DNA of 64,000 bases from Aquisalimonas sp007126095 (GCF_048323695.1 NZ_JBLWFT010000012.1:1-64000), one strand, 5' to 3'; positions 1-9,181 are shown, counted from the first letter of the stretch. Notes: generated from the letters alone by a model not told the origin. A program made the numbers and translations.

Positions 1-38
1 TGCCCCGTTGGTGTTCACAGAAGATCACGGCGCGCTCT

Positions 39-398
39 TCACTGCTGAGGTGTCGGTATCCAGTATTCATCGCAACAGCCTACCTCCGAAGGGGTCAGGT
101 GTTGCACTTGAAAGTTGAGCCTAAGCGGTTTCCGGAAGAGGTTCTTCGGGTTGCCGTTATCGTCGGCTTTCAACGATGCCAAGGTTGCGATGATGGTGGT
201 ATTCGCGGCTTTGAGGACACGGTTGTAGAGGAAACCGAGTTCAAAGTCGATGGCGACCCTCGAGTCCAGGCTGGCTAGGCTGACGGGGCCACTATAAGGG
301 TACGAGCAGTAGAACGGAGCCGCTTCGATGCGGCGAGACTTCGCCCGCCGCCTTTGGTCTGTGACGTAGCGTGAAACACGCTTGAATGGCGTTAGCAT
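39..398 (-). CDS. Hypothetical protein, 119 aa, downstream of O-antigen ligase
   Basis: I do not recognise this family. The predicted protein is basic at its N-terminus, has no clear membrane span or signal peptide, and ends in a cysteine/tryptophan-containing tail (GCCDEYW). Support for translation is a strong Shine-Dalgarno (AAGGAGG, 6 nt before the chosen ATG) and a TGATG overlap in which the stop of the upstream O-antigen ligase gene overlaps this start codon, a common arrangement for translational coupling. An ATG three bases earlier is possible but is too close to the Shine-Dalgarno. It may belong to the LPS/polysaccharide operon, but function is unknown and a chance reading frame cannot be excluded. 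Confidence 0.4.
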   Translation of the reverse strand: MLTPFKRVSRYVTDQRRRAKSRRIEAAPFYCSYPYSGPVSLASLDSRVAIDFELGFLYNRVLKAANTTIIATLASLKADDNGNPKNLFRKPLRLNFQVQHLTPSEVGCCDEYWIPTPQQ

Positions 399-1768
399 CA
401 TCTGCCTCCTTGGCTCGGATGAGTGAAGGTGCCAGCGCATGCAGGTCCAAAAACCGCCGCGAGGTAGAACCAGGTCACCTGCGACGTCCAGTAAGTCTGG
501 GTTAGCCCAGCAACCAGGAAAAGTAGCAGCGCAAGCATGGCAAAGGGTGCGATTGGGGGGCTGGTGTCAGGGTTCGCATGCCTTATGGCGCGCAGGTACT
601 CCACCGTGAACCAGCCAATTACCAGCGCTCCGAGTATGCCGAACCGGATCAGTACGTCGATGTAGATGTTGTGAAAGTGATGAGGTGCCGCCCTCGCAGA
701 GCGCTCGGGCAACTCGGCATTGTCGCGTACGAAGCGTGAGCCGTCTGTTCCATGGCCAAGCAGGCTGTGATCAAAGAATGCACTCAACCCCACTTGCCAC
801 TGGTTGAGGCGGATACCCATGCTGCGATCCTGGAAGAAGCCAGTCTCGGGGTCAGGACCCGCCATCAGGGCCTCCACGTCTGTCTGCACCCGTCCAATCG
901 AATGATCCACGACGCCGCTGTAGACGATCGCCGTCGCTATTCCAATGGTGATTGAGGCAGTGGCGAGAGCGTGGGGCCACCGCAGCGTACTGTGGTACAG
1001 AGTTCGCCAAGCAGTGAGGCCGCACCAGACTGTTCCCGCTACTGCCAAAGCAAGGAATGCGCCTCGCGCTAATGAAATGAAAAGTCCCTGGATCGCGGCA
1101 AGGGCGACGACACCCCAAAGCGTGTAGTGAGCGACCCGACGTGCAGTGGTGTAGACGTGGCGGTGTACCGCGCTGCCGAATACCATGGCGGCGATCAACG
1201 CCGTGGCGCTGAGCAGACCATAGAACTGTACGTTTTCCCCGGAAATGTCTGCGCGTCCGGAGTGCGTGAAGAACCAAGGCCACCCGGCTGCTGACATATG
1301 GTAGAGCGTCCCCAGGACGAACGCGGCGAACAGGATGACATAGGCGTTATGAGGCCCCAGTCTGCTTACGGCTACGCCCCAGGCCACCAGCGGTATCAGG
1401 AACAGGCGTGAGAAGCGCCAGAGATGAGTGGTCTGCTCTTCCAGCGGAACCCCGACAGCAGTGGCTGCGTAGATCATCGATGCAGTTATGGCAGCGATCC
1501 AGGCCAGAGTTGCCCAAACGATCCGGTGACGTAATGCTTCCCTCCAGACTTGGGCGCCCGCGGTGAGAAAAGCCAAGAGTAGCAGTCCGCCACCTATGTT
1601 CTGTCCGGCCTTGGAGACACTCACGGAGAGTAGCAGCAGGATGCACCCGGCCGTCGCGAGCCAGCCGGATACTCGTAAGAACAACGAATGATGTTCGGGT
1701 GTTGAGCAGGGGGTCGTGTTCGCCGATGCCGTCACATCATCTCCCTGTTTTCCATGCGTGTTATCCAT
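398..1768 (-). CDS. O-antigen ligase family protein (WaaL/Wzy_C type)
   Basis: Polytopic inner-membrane protein of about 456 aa with roughly ten or more hydrophobic segments. The C-terminal third contains the periplasmic loop and Wzy_C signature: a GHGTDGSRF stretch followed by HHFHNIYIDVLIRFGILG, typical of ligases that transfer polymer from undecaprenyl diphosphate to lipid A core or another acceptor. The start at 1768 lies 12 nt after the lpxL stop; an upstream ATG at 1840 would overlap lpxL by 61 nt and adds a non-hydrophobic leader, so I prefer 1768, although no good Shine-Dalgarno is visible. It is co-directional with lpxL and sits opposite the core-sugar genes, consistent with a surface polysaccharide role. 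O-antigen polymerases and pilin O-oligosaccharyltransferases share this fold, so the exact acceptor is open. Confidence 0.8.
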   Translation of the reverse strand: MDNTHGKQGDDVTASANTTPCSTPEHHSLFLRVSGWLATAGCILLLLSVSVSKAGQNIGGGLLLLAFLTAGAQVWREALRHRIVWATLAWIAAITASMIYAATAVGVPLEEQTTHLWRFSRLFLIPLVAWGVAVSRLGPHNAYVILFAAFVLGTLYHMSAAGWPWFFTHSGRADISGENVQFYGLLSATALIAAMVFGSAVHRHVYTTARRVAHYTLWGVVALAAIQGLFISLARGAFLALAVAGTVWCGLTAWRTLYHSTLRWPHALATASITIGIATAIVYSGVVDHSIGRVQTDVEALMAGPDPETGFFQDRSMGIRLNQWQVGLSAFFDHSLLGHGTDGSRFVRDNAELPERSARAAPHHFHNIYIDVLIRFGILGALVIGWFTVEYLRAIRHANPDTSPPIAPFAMLALLLFLVAGLTQTYWTSQVTWFYLAAVFGPACAGTFTHPSQGGR

Positions 1769-1779
1769 AAGTGGAGTGG

Positions 1780-2718
1780 TTAGGTCTGATACAGATTGGT
1801 TTCGGGCGATGCCTGCCGCTTGAACCGCCGATGCATCCACAGATACTGCTCCGGATAGCGGCGCACGGCGTCTTCGACGATGCGGTTCATGCGGGTGGCG
1901 TCCTCGACGTCGTCCTCCGAGGGGAAGTTCTCCAGCGCGGGCTGGAACTCGATCAGGTAGGTGCCGTCGTCCTTGCGGAAGAAGAATAGTGGCACCACCG
2001 AGGCCTTGGTCATCTTCGCGAGCCGGCCGAGGGCCGTGATCGTCGCGGCCGGCACGCCGAAGAACGGGGCGAATACGCTGTGCTTGCGGCCGTAGTCCTG
2101 ATCGCCGGCGTACCAGATGGGCAGGCCCTTCTTCAGAGAGCGAAGCAGGCCGCGGGTGTCGTCCTTGGAGACGGCGTCGTTCACGTTGCGGCGGCGGGCC
2201 TTGAGCATGGCGTTGTCCATGACCTTTTTCTTGTTCATGGGCTTGTACATGGCGACCATGGGAATATCATCCGGCAGCCGCCGCGCGGCCAGTTCTACGC
2301 TGAGAAAGTGCCCGGAGAGCATGATCACCGGTCGGCCCGTCGCCAGTGCACTGCGGATGTGCTCCTCGCCACGCACCTCGAACGGGATCCGCTCCACCTG
2401 TGGGCCGCCGAACCACCCCAGGGCCGTCTCGACAACGGAGCGGCCGGTGGCGCGGAAGTTATCCCGCACCAGGCGTTCGCGCTCATCCGCCGACTTCTCC
2501 GGGAAACACAGCTTCAGGTTGCGCCGGGTGATCTCACGCCGTTCCCGGGCAATGTGGTACGCCAGCCCGCCCAGGGCGCTGCCCACGCGAAGCCCGAGGC
2601 GATAGGGCAGCCGGGCGAGCAGCCACAGCGCCGCGACCGTGGCCGTCTGGCCCCAGTTGTACGGATGCGCAGGGTGCTCTGGGTAGTGCTGGCGCTTCTT
2701 GCGTTTGCGTTTCGCCAC
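1780..2718 (-). CDS. lpxL: Lipid A biosynthesis lauroyl/myristoyl acyltransferase (LpxL/HtrB family)
   Basis: 312-aa LPLAT-family enzyme that adds a secondary acyl chain from acyl-ACP to Kdo2-lipid IVA at the inner membrane. The family HX4(D/E) catalytic motif is visible as SGHFLSVEL with His137 and Glu142. A very basic N-terminus (KRKRKKR) precedes an amphipathic/hydrophobic region near residues 25-50 (TATVAALWLLARLPYRLGL). Length matches LpxL/LpxM (about 305-325 aa). It is divergent from hldE and upstream of the O-antigen ligase, in a lipid A/core neighbourhood. LpxL versus LpxM/LpxP cannot be decided from sequence alone. Confidence 0.85.
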   Translation of the reverse strand: MAKRKRKKRQHYPEHPAHPYNWGQTATVAALWLLARLPYRLGLRVGSALGGLAYHIARERREITRRNLKLCFPEKSADERERLVRDNFRATGRSVVETALGWFGGPQVERIPFEVRGEEHIRSALATGRPVIMLSGHFLSVELAARRLPDDIPMVAMYKPMNKKKVMDNAMLKARRRNVNDAVSKDDTRGLLRSLKKGLPIWYAGDQDYGRKHSVFAPFFGVPAATITALGRLAKMTKASVVPLFFFRKDDGTYLIEFQPALENFPSEDDVEDATRMNRIVEDAVRRYPEQYLWMHRRFKRQASPETNLYQT

Positions 2719-2816
2719 ACAGGGCTCCGATTCAGTGCGTTCGGGGCGGGAGTATCGCCCAGCGAGGCGCTCAATTCTGTAAAATGCTGCGTATTTTCCA
2801 CGGGCGGAAGACGCAG

Positions 2817-4247
2817 ATGCAACTCACGTTACCGGATTTCTCACAGGCCCGGGTGCTGGTCGCGGGCGATCTCATGCTCGACCGCTACTGGCACGGCAGC
2901 ACCGGCCGCATATCGCCCGAGGCCCCGGTGCCCGTGGTGCACGTGGGCGGTGTGGAGGAGCGGCCCGGCGGGGCGGCGAACGTGGCCCTGAACGTGGCGG
3001 CGCTCCAGGGGCACGCCCAGGTGCTAGGGCTTACCGGGGACGACGCCGCCGCCAACACCCTGGAAGCGCGCCTGGTCGAGCAGGGGGTGACCTGTCGGCT
3101 GCAGCGGGTGGCCGGTCACCCGACGATCTGCAAGCTGCGGGTGCTCAGCCGGCGGCAGCAGTTGCTGCGCATGGATTTCGAGGAGCCCTTTGCGCCGGCG
3201 GACCGCAGCGCCATGATCGCCCCGTTCGCGGAAGCGGTGCGCGAAGCGTCGGTGGTGATTCTCTCGGACTACGCCAAGGGCGCGCTGGCGGAGTCCCGCG
3301 CCATGATCGACACGGCCCGCGACGCCGGCTGCCGAGTGCTGGTGGATCCGAAGGGCACGGACTTCGCCCGCTACGCCGGGGCGGACCTGCTCACCCCGAA
3401 CCTCGGGGAGTTCGAGGCGGTGGTCGGCCCCTGCCCGGACGACGACACTCTGGTGGAACGGGCCACGGGGCTGCTGGCGGAGTACGGTTTCGGCGCGCTG
3501 CTGGTCACCCGCGGTGAGCGGGGCATGACGCTGGTCACGCGCGACGCGCCCGCCCTACATCTACCGGCCCACGCCCGCGAGGTCTATGACGTCACCGGCG
3601 CCGGCGACACGGTCATCTCCGTGCTGGCGGCAGCGCTCGCCGCCGGGTCGGAGCTGCAGGTGGCCACCGCCCTGGCCAACGTCGCCGCCGGGTTGGTGGT
3701 GGCCAAGGTGGGCACGGCCACGGTCACCCAGGCGGAGCTGCGTCACGCCCTCCACGGCCTGCGCGAGGCGGATCAGGGGCCGGTGGACGAGCCCCGTCTG
3801 CTGGAGCTTGTGGCCGATGCGCGCGCCCGCGGTGAGCGGGTGGTGTTCACCAACGGCTGTTTCGATCTGCTCCACGCCGGCCACGTCGCCTATCTGCAGC
3901 AGGCCAGCGCCCTGGGGGATCGCCTCGTGGTGGCCGTGAACGATGACGCGTCCGTGTCGCGCCTCAAGGGGCCGGAGCGGCCGCTGACGCCCGTACAGCA
4001 GCGCATGGAGGTGCTCGCCGCGCTGGCGGCGGTGGATTATGTGGTGCCGTTCAGCGAGGACACGCCGGCGCGCCTGATCGGCGCGGTGGTGCCGGACGTG
4101 CTGGTCAAGGGGGGCGATTACGACCCGGAAGCCATTGCCGGCGCGGATGTGGTGCGGGCGAACGGCGGCGAGGTGGTGGTGCTGGATTTCGTCGATGGGG
4201 TGTCGACCACCGGGATTGTGGAGCGGATTCGTCAGTCCCGTCCGTAG
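2817..4247 (+). CDS. hldE: Bifunctional D-glycero-beta-D-manno-heptose-7-phosphate kinase / heptose-1-phosphate adenylyltransferase
   Basis: Cytosolic two-domain enzyme supplying ADP-heptose for LPS inner core. The N-terminal PfkB/ribokinase domain starts with VLVAGDLMLDRYW and has GGAANVALN and the anion-hole/catalytic motif DVTGAGDTVI. The C-terminal nucleotidyltransferase domain begins near residue 344 with FTNGCFDLLHAGH (HxGH motif). At 476 aa it matches E. coli HldE (477 aa). I start it at MQLTLPDF rather than an ATG 33 nt upstream because family members begin this way and GGAAG lies 6 nt before it. The gene converges with kdkA, overlapping it by 16 bp. Confidence 0.95.
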   Translation: MQLTLPDFSQARVLVAGDLMLDRYWHGSTGRISPEAPVPVVHVGGVEERPGGAANVALNVAALQGHAQVLGLTGDDAAANTLEARLVEQGVTCRLQRVAGHPTICKLRVLSRRQQLLRMDFEEPFAPADRSAMIAPFAEAVREASVVILSDYAKGALAESRAMIDTARDAGCRVLVDPKGTDFARYAGADLLTPNLGEFEAVVGPCPDDDTLVERATGLLAEYGFGALLVTRGERGMTLVTRDAPALHLPAHAREVYDVTGAGDTVISVLAAALAAGSELQVATALANVAAGLVVAKVGTATVTQAELRHALHGLREADQGPVDEPRLLELVADARARGERVVFTNGCFDLLHAGHVAYLQQASALGDRLVVAVNDDASVSRLKGPERPLTPVQQRMEVLAALAAVDYVVPFSEDTPARLIGAVVPDVLVKGGDYDPEAIAGADVVRANGGEVVVLDFVDGVSTTGIVERIRQSRP

Positions 4248-4942
4248 CCATCCATCAGCGCCTCCCAGCCGCCCTGGGCCGCCGCCTCCACGGTGGGGTC
4301 CTTGGCGATGGAGCGGCGCAGCCGGTCGAGGTTGGCCTGCTGCCATCCGGGGTCGGGGCGCTTGAGCTGCCCCTGATCCCAGTCGATGAGCCAGGGCTGA
4401 TCGCGGTCGTCCAGCAGGATGTTGCGCACGTTGAGGTCCGCATGAAAGGCACCGGCCTCGTGGCACTGGCGGATGGCAACGCCCACCCGATGCCAGGTGC
4501 GGGTGCCGGCCATGCCGGCGTGGATGCGCTCATCCAGTGGGGCGGCGCCGGGAATGGTGGCGGTCACCAGATCCGCCCGGTAGCCAGGGCCCGCGCGTAC
4601 CGCGCGCGCCGCCACCGGTGCCGGCACGGGCAGGCCGCGGCGGCGCAGCTCCGCCATCAGCCGCCATTCCCGGAACGGCCGCGTGCGCTCGCGGCCCGTC
4701 CAGACATAGACATCCCTGGCGAAACGCGCGACGATGCCCCCGCGCCAGTAATGGCGCAGCACCATGGGTGTGTCGGCGCAGGTGAAGAACCACGCACTGT
4801 TGCGGCCGACGCTGCTGCCGGTGACCAGACCACGGGCGTGCAGCGTCTGCGGGTCGAACAGCCACGCCGGCAGGGGATCCACGAAGCGTGGATCATGGAT
4901 GGAGTGCGTCGCCCCGGATTGTTGTACGACCTGATGGTTCAT
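4232..4942 (-). CDS. kdkA: 3-deoxy-D-manno-octulosonic acid kinase
   Basis: Protein-kinase-like sugar kinase of 236 aa that phosphorylates Kdo on lipid A-Kdo at the inner membrane. The catalytic loop FHADLNVRNILL (HxDLxxxN) and the Mg-binding LIDWDQG are visible. The length matches KdkA (about 235-240 aa). The start MNHQVVQQSG is the KdkA-like beginning; the reading frame stays open far upstream, but that extension is antisense to the heptosyltransferase gene. With this start the gene overlaps the divergent heptosyltransferase start by 9 bp. Neighbours hldE, GT9 and waaA support an inner-core role. Confidence 0.85.
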   Translation of the reverse strand: MNHQVVQQSGATHSIHDPRFVDPLPAWLFDPQTLHARGLVTGSSVGRNSAWFFTCADTPMVLRHYWRGGIVARFARDVYVWTGRERTRPFREWRLMAELRRRGLPVPAPVAARAVRAGPGYRADLVTATIPGAAPLDERIHAGMAGTRTWHRVGVAIRQCHEAGAFHADLNVRNILLDDRDQPWLIDWDQGQLKRPDPGWQQANLDRLRRSIAKDPTVEAAAQGGWEALMDGYGRD

Positions 4943-6043
4943 ACCCCAGCCATATCCTTCGCCGAACCTCCGGAACGGCTGTGCCTGTTCCGGCTCTCCG
5001 CCATCGGTGACTGCTGTCACATGGTGCCCGTGGTGCGCACGCTGCAGGCGGCGTGGCCGCGCACGCGCATCACCTGGATCATCGGCCGTACCGAGGCGGC
5101 ACTGCTCGGTGATCTGGACGGCGTGGAGTGTATCACCTTCGACAAGAAGGCCGGCCGCGCCGGGCGCCGCGCCCTGAAGGCCCAGCTCGCCGGCCAGCGG
5201 TTCGATGCCATGCTGCTCATGCAGGTGGCGCTGCGTGCCAGTCTCGCCTCCCGTGCCGTGCGCGCGCCGCTGCGGCTCGGATTCGACCGCGACCGCAGCA
5301 AGGATTTGCACGGGTTGTTCGTCAACCGCCGCATCGCCCCGCACCCGAAGGCGCACGTCATGGACGGCTTCTTCGATTTCCTGCGCGCCATGGGCCTGCA
5401 CGAGCGCGTGCTGCGCTGGGACGTGCCCGTGCCGGCCGACGCCCGGGCCGCTGCCGAGGCCCTCATCCCCGACGACGCCCCCACGCTGGTGATTAGCCCC
5501 TGCAGCAGCCAGCGCTTCAACAACTTCCGCAACTGGCCCGCCGAGCGCTATGCCGCCGTGGCGCGCTGGGCCGTGCGCGAGCAAGGCATGCAGGTGCTCC
5601 TCACCGGCGGGCCCAGCGACGAGGAGCGCGCCTACGCCGAGGCCATTCAGCGGGAAGCGGGCGTGCCCGTCATCGACCGCATCGGCCAGACGTCGCTCAA
5701 GGAGCTGTTCGCCCTGCTGCAGCGGGCCACCGTACTGGTATCGCCGGACTCAGGCCCCGCGCACATGGCCGTGGCCGCCGGCACGCCGGTGGTCGGGCTC
5801 TACGCCACCTCCAATCCATGGCGCACCGGGCCATATCTCAGCCAGCAGTGGGTGGTGAACCGCTACCCCGAGGCGGTGCGCGCGGAGCTCGGCAAGCGTG
5901 TGGACGACATCGACTGGGGCCGGCGCGTGCGCAAGCCCGACGCCATGGAGCTGATTACCGTGGACGACGTCCTCGAGCGCATCGGTGCGCTGCTCGCCAC
6001 CGCGCCGCAGGACCGTCTCACCCTGCCAGCGGAAGGTGCGTGA
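4934..6043 (+). CDS. Glycosyltransferase family 9 (LPS heptosyltransferase-like)
   Basis: 369-aa GT9 protein. It begins with RLCLFRLSAIGDCCHMVPVVRTLQ, the GDxxxxxPxxxxL signature of heptosyltransferases, and has a C-terminal nucleotide-sugar-binding section LVSPDSGPAHMAVAAGTPVVGLY containing the conserved D/E-SGPxH block. It probably transfers heptose from ADP-heptose onto Kdo2-lipid A or the growing core on the cytosolic face. Sitting between kdkA and waaA, and stop-start coupled (TGATG) to waaA, it is likely WaaC-like, but WaaF or WaaQ type cannot be excluded. The start is uncertain because it overlaps the kdkA start on the other strand. Confidence 0.8.
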   Translation: MVHTPAISFAEPPERLCLFRLSAIGDCCHMVPVVRTLQAAWPRTRITWIIGRTEAALLGDLDGVECITFDKKAGRAGRRALKAQLAGQRFDAMLLMQVALRASLASRAVRAPLRLGFDRDRSKDLHGLFVNRRIAPHPKAHVMDGFFDFLRAMGLHERVLRWDVPVPADARAAAEALIPDDAPTLVISPCSSQRFNNFRNWPAERYAAVARWAVREQGMQVLLTGGPSDEERAYAEAIQREAGVPVIDRIGQTSLKELFALLQRATVLVSPDSGPAHMAVAAGTPVVGLYATSNPWRTGPYLSQQWVVNRYPEAVRAELGKRVDDIDWGRRVRKPDAMELITVDDVLERIGALLATAPQDRLTLPAEGA

Positions 6044-7311
6044 TGCGGCACGTCTACAGCGCTTTGCTCTACCTGTTCACGCCCCTGTTGCTGGGCTATC
6101 TCGCCTTGCGCGCATGGCGGGAGCCGGACTACCAGGCCCAGTGGGCGCAGCGGTTCGGCCTGCGGGCGCCCGATGCGCCGCGCGACGCCATCTGGGTGCA
6201 CGCTGCCTCCATGGGCGAGGTGCAGGCGGCGGCGGTGTTCATCCGCCAGCTTCGTGCCACCTACCCGGAGACGCCGCTGGTGGTCACCACCATGACCCCC
6301 ACGGGCGCCGCCCACGTGGCGCGGCTGTTTGGCGAGGGCGTGCACCACGCCTATCTGCCGTTCGACTATCCCCACGCGGTGGCCGGTTTCCTCCGGGCGC
6401 TGCGCCCGCGCATGGCGGTGATCATGGAGATGGAGCTCTGGCCCAACCTGTTCGCCGCCGTCAATCGCCGCGGGATTCCGCTGCTGCTGGTGAACGCGCG
6501 GCTGTCGGCGGCCAGCGCGCGGGGGTACCGGCGCGTTCGGCGGCTGATGGCTGACGTGCTGACCTGTCCCACGGCCATCGCCGCCCAGACCCGCGAACAC
6601 GCGCGGCGTCTGATCCACCTGGGGGCGCCCCCGGAGCGGGTGACGGTCACCGGTAATCTCAAGTTCGATATGACCGTACCGGCCAGCGCCCGGGAGCAGG
6701 GTGAGGCCCTGCGCGGCGCCCTAGGCAGCGAGCGACCGGTGTGGGTGGCCGCCAGCACCCGCGATGGCGAGGAGGAGCTGGTGCTCCAGGCCTACGACGA
6801 GGTGCGACGCCACCTGCCGGACGTGCTGCTGCTGCTGGTGCCGCGCCATCCGGACCGCTTCCAGCGCGTGGCCGCGCTGTGCCGTGACCGGGGCTACTCG
6901 GTGGTGCTGCGCAGTAGCGAAGCCCCCTGCGGGAGTGATGCCCAGATCCTGCTGGGCGACACCATGGGCGAGCTGTATGTGTTCTACGCCGCCGCCGATG
7001 TGGCCTTCGTGGGTGGCAGTCTGGTGCCCCTGGGCGGGCAGAACGTGCTGGAGCCCGCTGCCCTTGGCCTGCCGGTGCTGGTCGGGCCCCATACGTTCAA
7101 TTTCGAGCAGATCGTCCAGCAACTGGTGGCGCGGCGCGGGCTCTATCAGGTGGCGGATCCGCACCTGCTCGCCGACGCGGTCATCGAACTGTTGGAGCGT
7201 CCGGAACAGCGGGCGGACATGGGGCGGCGGGCGCTGGGGCTGATGGAAGCCAACCGCGGCGCCACCGAACGGGTCATGGCGCTGGTCGACACGTTATGGG
7301 AAAAGGCCTGA
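6043..7311 (+). CDS. waaA: 3-deoxy-D-manno-octulosonic acid (Kdo) transferase
   Basis: 422-aa GT30 enzyme that moves Kdo from CMP-Kdo to lipid IVA; E. coli WaaA is 425 aa. An N-terminal membrane anchor (LLYLFTPLLLGYLALRAW) is followed by IWVHAASMGEVQAA, a family hallmark containing the catalytic Glu. EMELWPNLF and the C-terminal VGGSLVPLGGQNVLEPAALG are also characteristic. The start ATG overlaps the stop of the GT9 gene (TGATG), so the two are probably translationally coupled. Confidence 0.95.
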   Translation: MRHVYSALLYLFTPLLLGYLALRAWREPDYQAQWAQRFGLRAPDAPRDAIWVHAASMGEVQAAAVFIRQLRATYPETPLVVTTMTPTGAAHVARLFGEGVHHAYLPFDYPHAVAGFLRALRPRMAVIMEMELWPNLFAAVNRRGIPLLLVNARLSAASARGYRRVRRLMADVLTCPTAIAAQTREHARRLIHLGAPPERVTVTGNLKFDMTVPASAREQGEALRGALGSERPVWVAASTRDGEEELVLQAYDEVRRHLPDVLLLLVPRHPDRFQRVAALCRDRGYSVVLRSSEAPCGSDAQILLGDTMGELYVFYAAADVAFVGGSLVPLGGQNVLEPAALGLPVLVGPHTFNFEQIVQQLVARRGLYQVADPHLLADAVIELLERPEQRADMGRRALGLMEANRGATERVMALVDTLWEKA

Positions 7312-7315
7312 CCGG

Positions 7316-8503
7316 CTAGCCCCAGAGCGGCAGGCCCATGGCGTGGCGCATCACCTGTTTGCGGCCCGTGGGCGCCTTGTCGGCCAGCCTCAGCACGCCA
7401 TTGCCGATGCGCGTCAGCATGCCCGGCTCGCGGGTGAACAGGCGATGGAACGCATCGGTGGCAACCATCATGGTCAGCGCCCGCGCGCGGTGGCGATGCT
7501 CGTATTCAGCCAGCACCGCCGCCGCGCCGGGATCCCGCCCGCCCGCATGGGCGGTGTGGATCACCTGCGCCAGCGTCTCCACCCCCTGCAGGCCCAGGTT
7601 CAGACCCTGGCCCACCAGAGGGTGGATGGCGTGGGCGGCGTCGCCCACCAGTGCCAGGCGGCTTGCCGTGTAACAGGCCGCGTGCTGGCGGCGGATGGGG
7701 AAGCTGGCGCGGCCGAGTACGGCGGTAATGCCGCCCAGGTCTTCCGGGAAAGTGTCGACGATCTCCTGGGCGAGCATGTCGTCGTCCAGGGATTCCAGGA
7801 TGCGGATCGCGTCGGGTCGCCCGTACCACACCAGCGACGCCCGGTTGCCGGTCAGGGGCAGAAACGCCTGCGGGCCATCCGGGGTGAATCGTTGCCAGGT
7901 CTGATCCTGCTGCGGCAGCTCCGTGGCCACGTTGATGATGAGCGCGCGCTGGTCGTAGTCGGTGTGGTGCACGGCAATGCCCGCGTGCTCCCGCACCATG
8001 GAGCGGGCGCCGTCGGCGCCCACCAGCAGCCGCCCGCGCAGCGTCGTGCCTGATGCCAGCCGCACCGTGACGGCGTCACCGTCGTTGGTGATCGCTTCCG
8101 GCGTCTCCGGGGCCAGCCAGTGGACGTTGGGCTGTTCGGCCAGTGCCTGGTAAAGCCCCGCCTGGATGACGCTGTTCTCGACAAACCAGCCGAACCAGTC
8201 ATGACCCGTCTCGCGGGCATCGAAACGGGTCTCGCCGCCGCCCTGATCCCACACCCGCAGCCGTCGGAACGGGCACACGCGCACGTTGGTCATGAACTCC
8301 CACGCGCCGATGCGCTTGAAGAGTTCCGCGTTGGCGATGTTCACGGACGACACGCGCAGATCCAGCGGCGCCTGCGCGTCTACGTGCGGAGCGGGCTGGC
8401 TTTCGACCACGGTGACTTTGATCCCGTCCCGGGCGAGCAGCCCGGCCAGGGTGGCACCAACCATGCCACCGCCGATGATGATGACGTCCGCATCGTCCGT
8501 CAT
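7316..8503 (-). CDS. ubiF: FAD-dependent ubiquinone hydroxylase (UbiF/UbiH/UbiI family, closest to UbiF)
   Basis: 395-aa class A flavoprotein monooxygenase. The N-terminal FAD Rossmann motif VIIIGGGMVGATLAGLLA, the middle DG motif LVGADGARSMVREHAGI and the GDAAHAIHPLVGQGLNLG motif are all present. The stretch WQRFTPDGPQAFLPL-ASLVWY closely follows E. coli UbiF as I remember it, so hydroxylation at C6 of the 3-demethyl/demethoxy intermediate is the most likely step, but UbiH and UbiI share the fold. It converges with waaA at a 4-bp gap and is co-directional with the Pcm-like gene 15 bp upstream. Confidence 0.75.
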   Translation of the reverse strand: MTDDADVIIIGGGMVGATLAGLLARDGIKVTVVESQPAPHVDAQAPLDLRVSSVNIANAELFKRIGAWEFMTNVRVCPFRRLRVWDQGGGETRFDARETGHDWFGWFVENSVIQAGLYQALAEQPNVHWLAPETPEAITNDGDAVTVRLASGTTLRGRLLVGADGARSMVREHAGIAVHHTDYDQRALIINVATELPQQDQTWQRFTPDGPQAFLPLTGNRASLVWYGRPDAIRILESLDDDMLAQEIVDTFPEDLGGITAVLGRASFPIRRQHAACYTASRLALVGDAAHAIHPLVGQGLNLGLQGVETLAQVIHTAHAGGRDPGAAAVLAEYEHRHRARALTMMVATDAFHRLFTREPGMLTRIGNGVLRLADKAPTGRKQVMRHAMGLPLWG

Positions 8504-8518
8504 GGCGATTCAGCCGTG

Positions 8519-9181
8519 CTAGAAGTCGAATGCGCGGGTGCGCGGGGCGTTCACCAGCGTTGGCAGCCAGGTATCGAACAGGCTCTCCGTGGACCACTGG
8601 TCCTCGGCTACGCGCGTGATCAGCAGCCCTTCCATGATCGGCGCCTCGCCGACGATCAGCACCAGTCGGCCGCCGATGGTCAGCGAGTGGTGGAAGCCCG
8701 TGTGCAGCTCCGGCAGGCCGCCGCTGACGATGATGGAGTCGTAGCGCTTGCCGTCGTCCCAGCCGGCGGCCGCGTCACCCTGCTTCAGGGTCACGTTGCG
8801 GATGGCCTCGCGCTGCAGCCGGTCGCCCGCCGTGTCGATGAAGTCCTGATAGTAGTCAACGCTGGTGACGTGATCGGCCATGTGGGCGATGCAGGCGGTG
8901 AGGTAGCCACTTCCGGTGCCAATCTCCAGCACCTGCTCGGATGGGTAGATCTCCGCGGCCTGCAGCAGCCGGCCCTCCTGCTTGGGGGAGAGCATGACCT
9001 CGTCGTGGCCGATGGGCAGGTTCATGTCGGAGAACGCCAGATTGCGCAGGTGATCCGGGACGAAGCGCTCCCGCGGCATGGTCTCCAGCACCTCCAGGAC
9101 CCGCGGGTCCAGCACGTCCCAGGTCCGAATCTGCTGTTCCACCATGTTGAAGCGGGCCTGTTCCAGGTTCATCTCGCTCAT
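8519..9181 (-). CDS. Protein-L-isoaspartate O-methyltransferase-like SAM methyltransferase
   Basis: 220-aa PCMT-family protein. NMVEQQIRTWDVLDPRVLEVLETMPRE and FVPD are typical of the family N-terminus, and LEIGTGSGYLTA is the SAM-binding motif I. It has the 'M--QIR' type N-terminus and the VSGG/LP--L C-terminal pattern of a divergent Pcm paralogue often found beside other envelope genes, so repair of isoaspartyl residues is plausible but not certain. The start MSEMNLEQ at 9181 is chosen because GGAG lies 6 nt upstream; an ATG six bases earlier is too close to it. Confidence 0.75.
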   Translation of the reverse strand: MSEMNLEQARFNMVEQQIRTWDVLDPRVLEVLETMPRERFVPDHLRNLAFSDMNLPIGHDEVMLSPKQEGRLLQAAEIYPSEQVLEIGTGSGYLTACIAHMADHVTSVDYYQDFIDTAGDRLQREAIRNVTLKQGDAAAGWDDGKRYDSIIVSGGLPELHTGFHHSLTIGGRLVLIVGEAPIMEGLLITRVAEDQWSTESLFDTWLPTLVNAPRTRAFDF

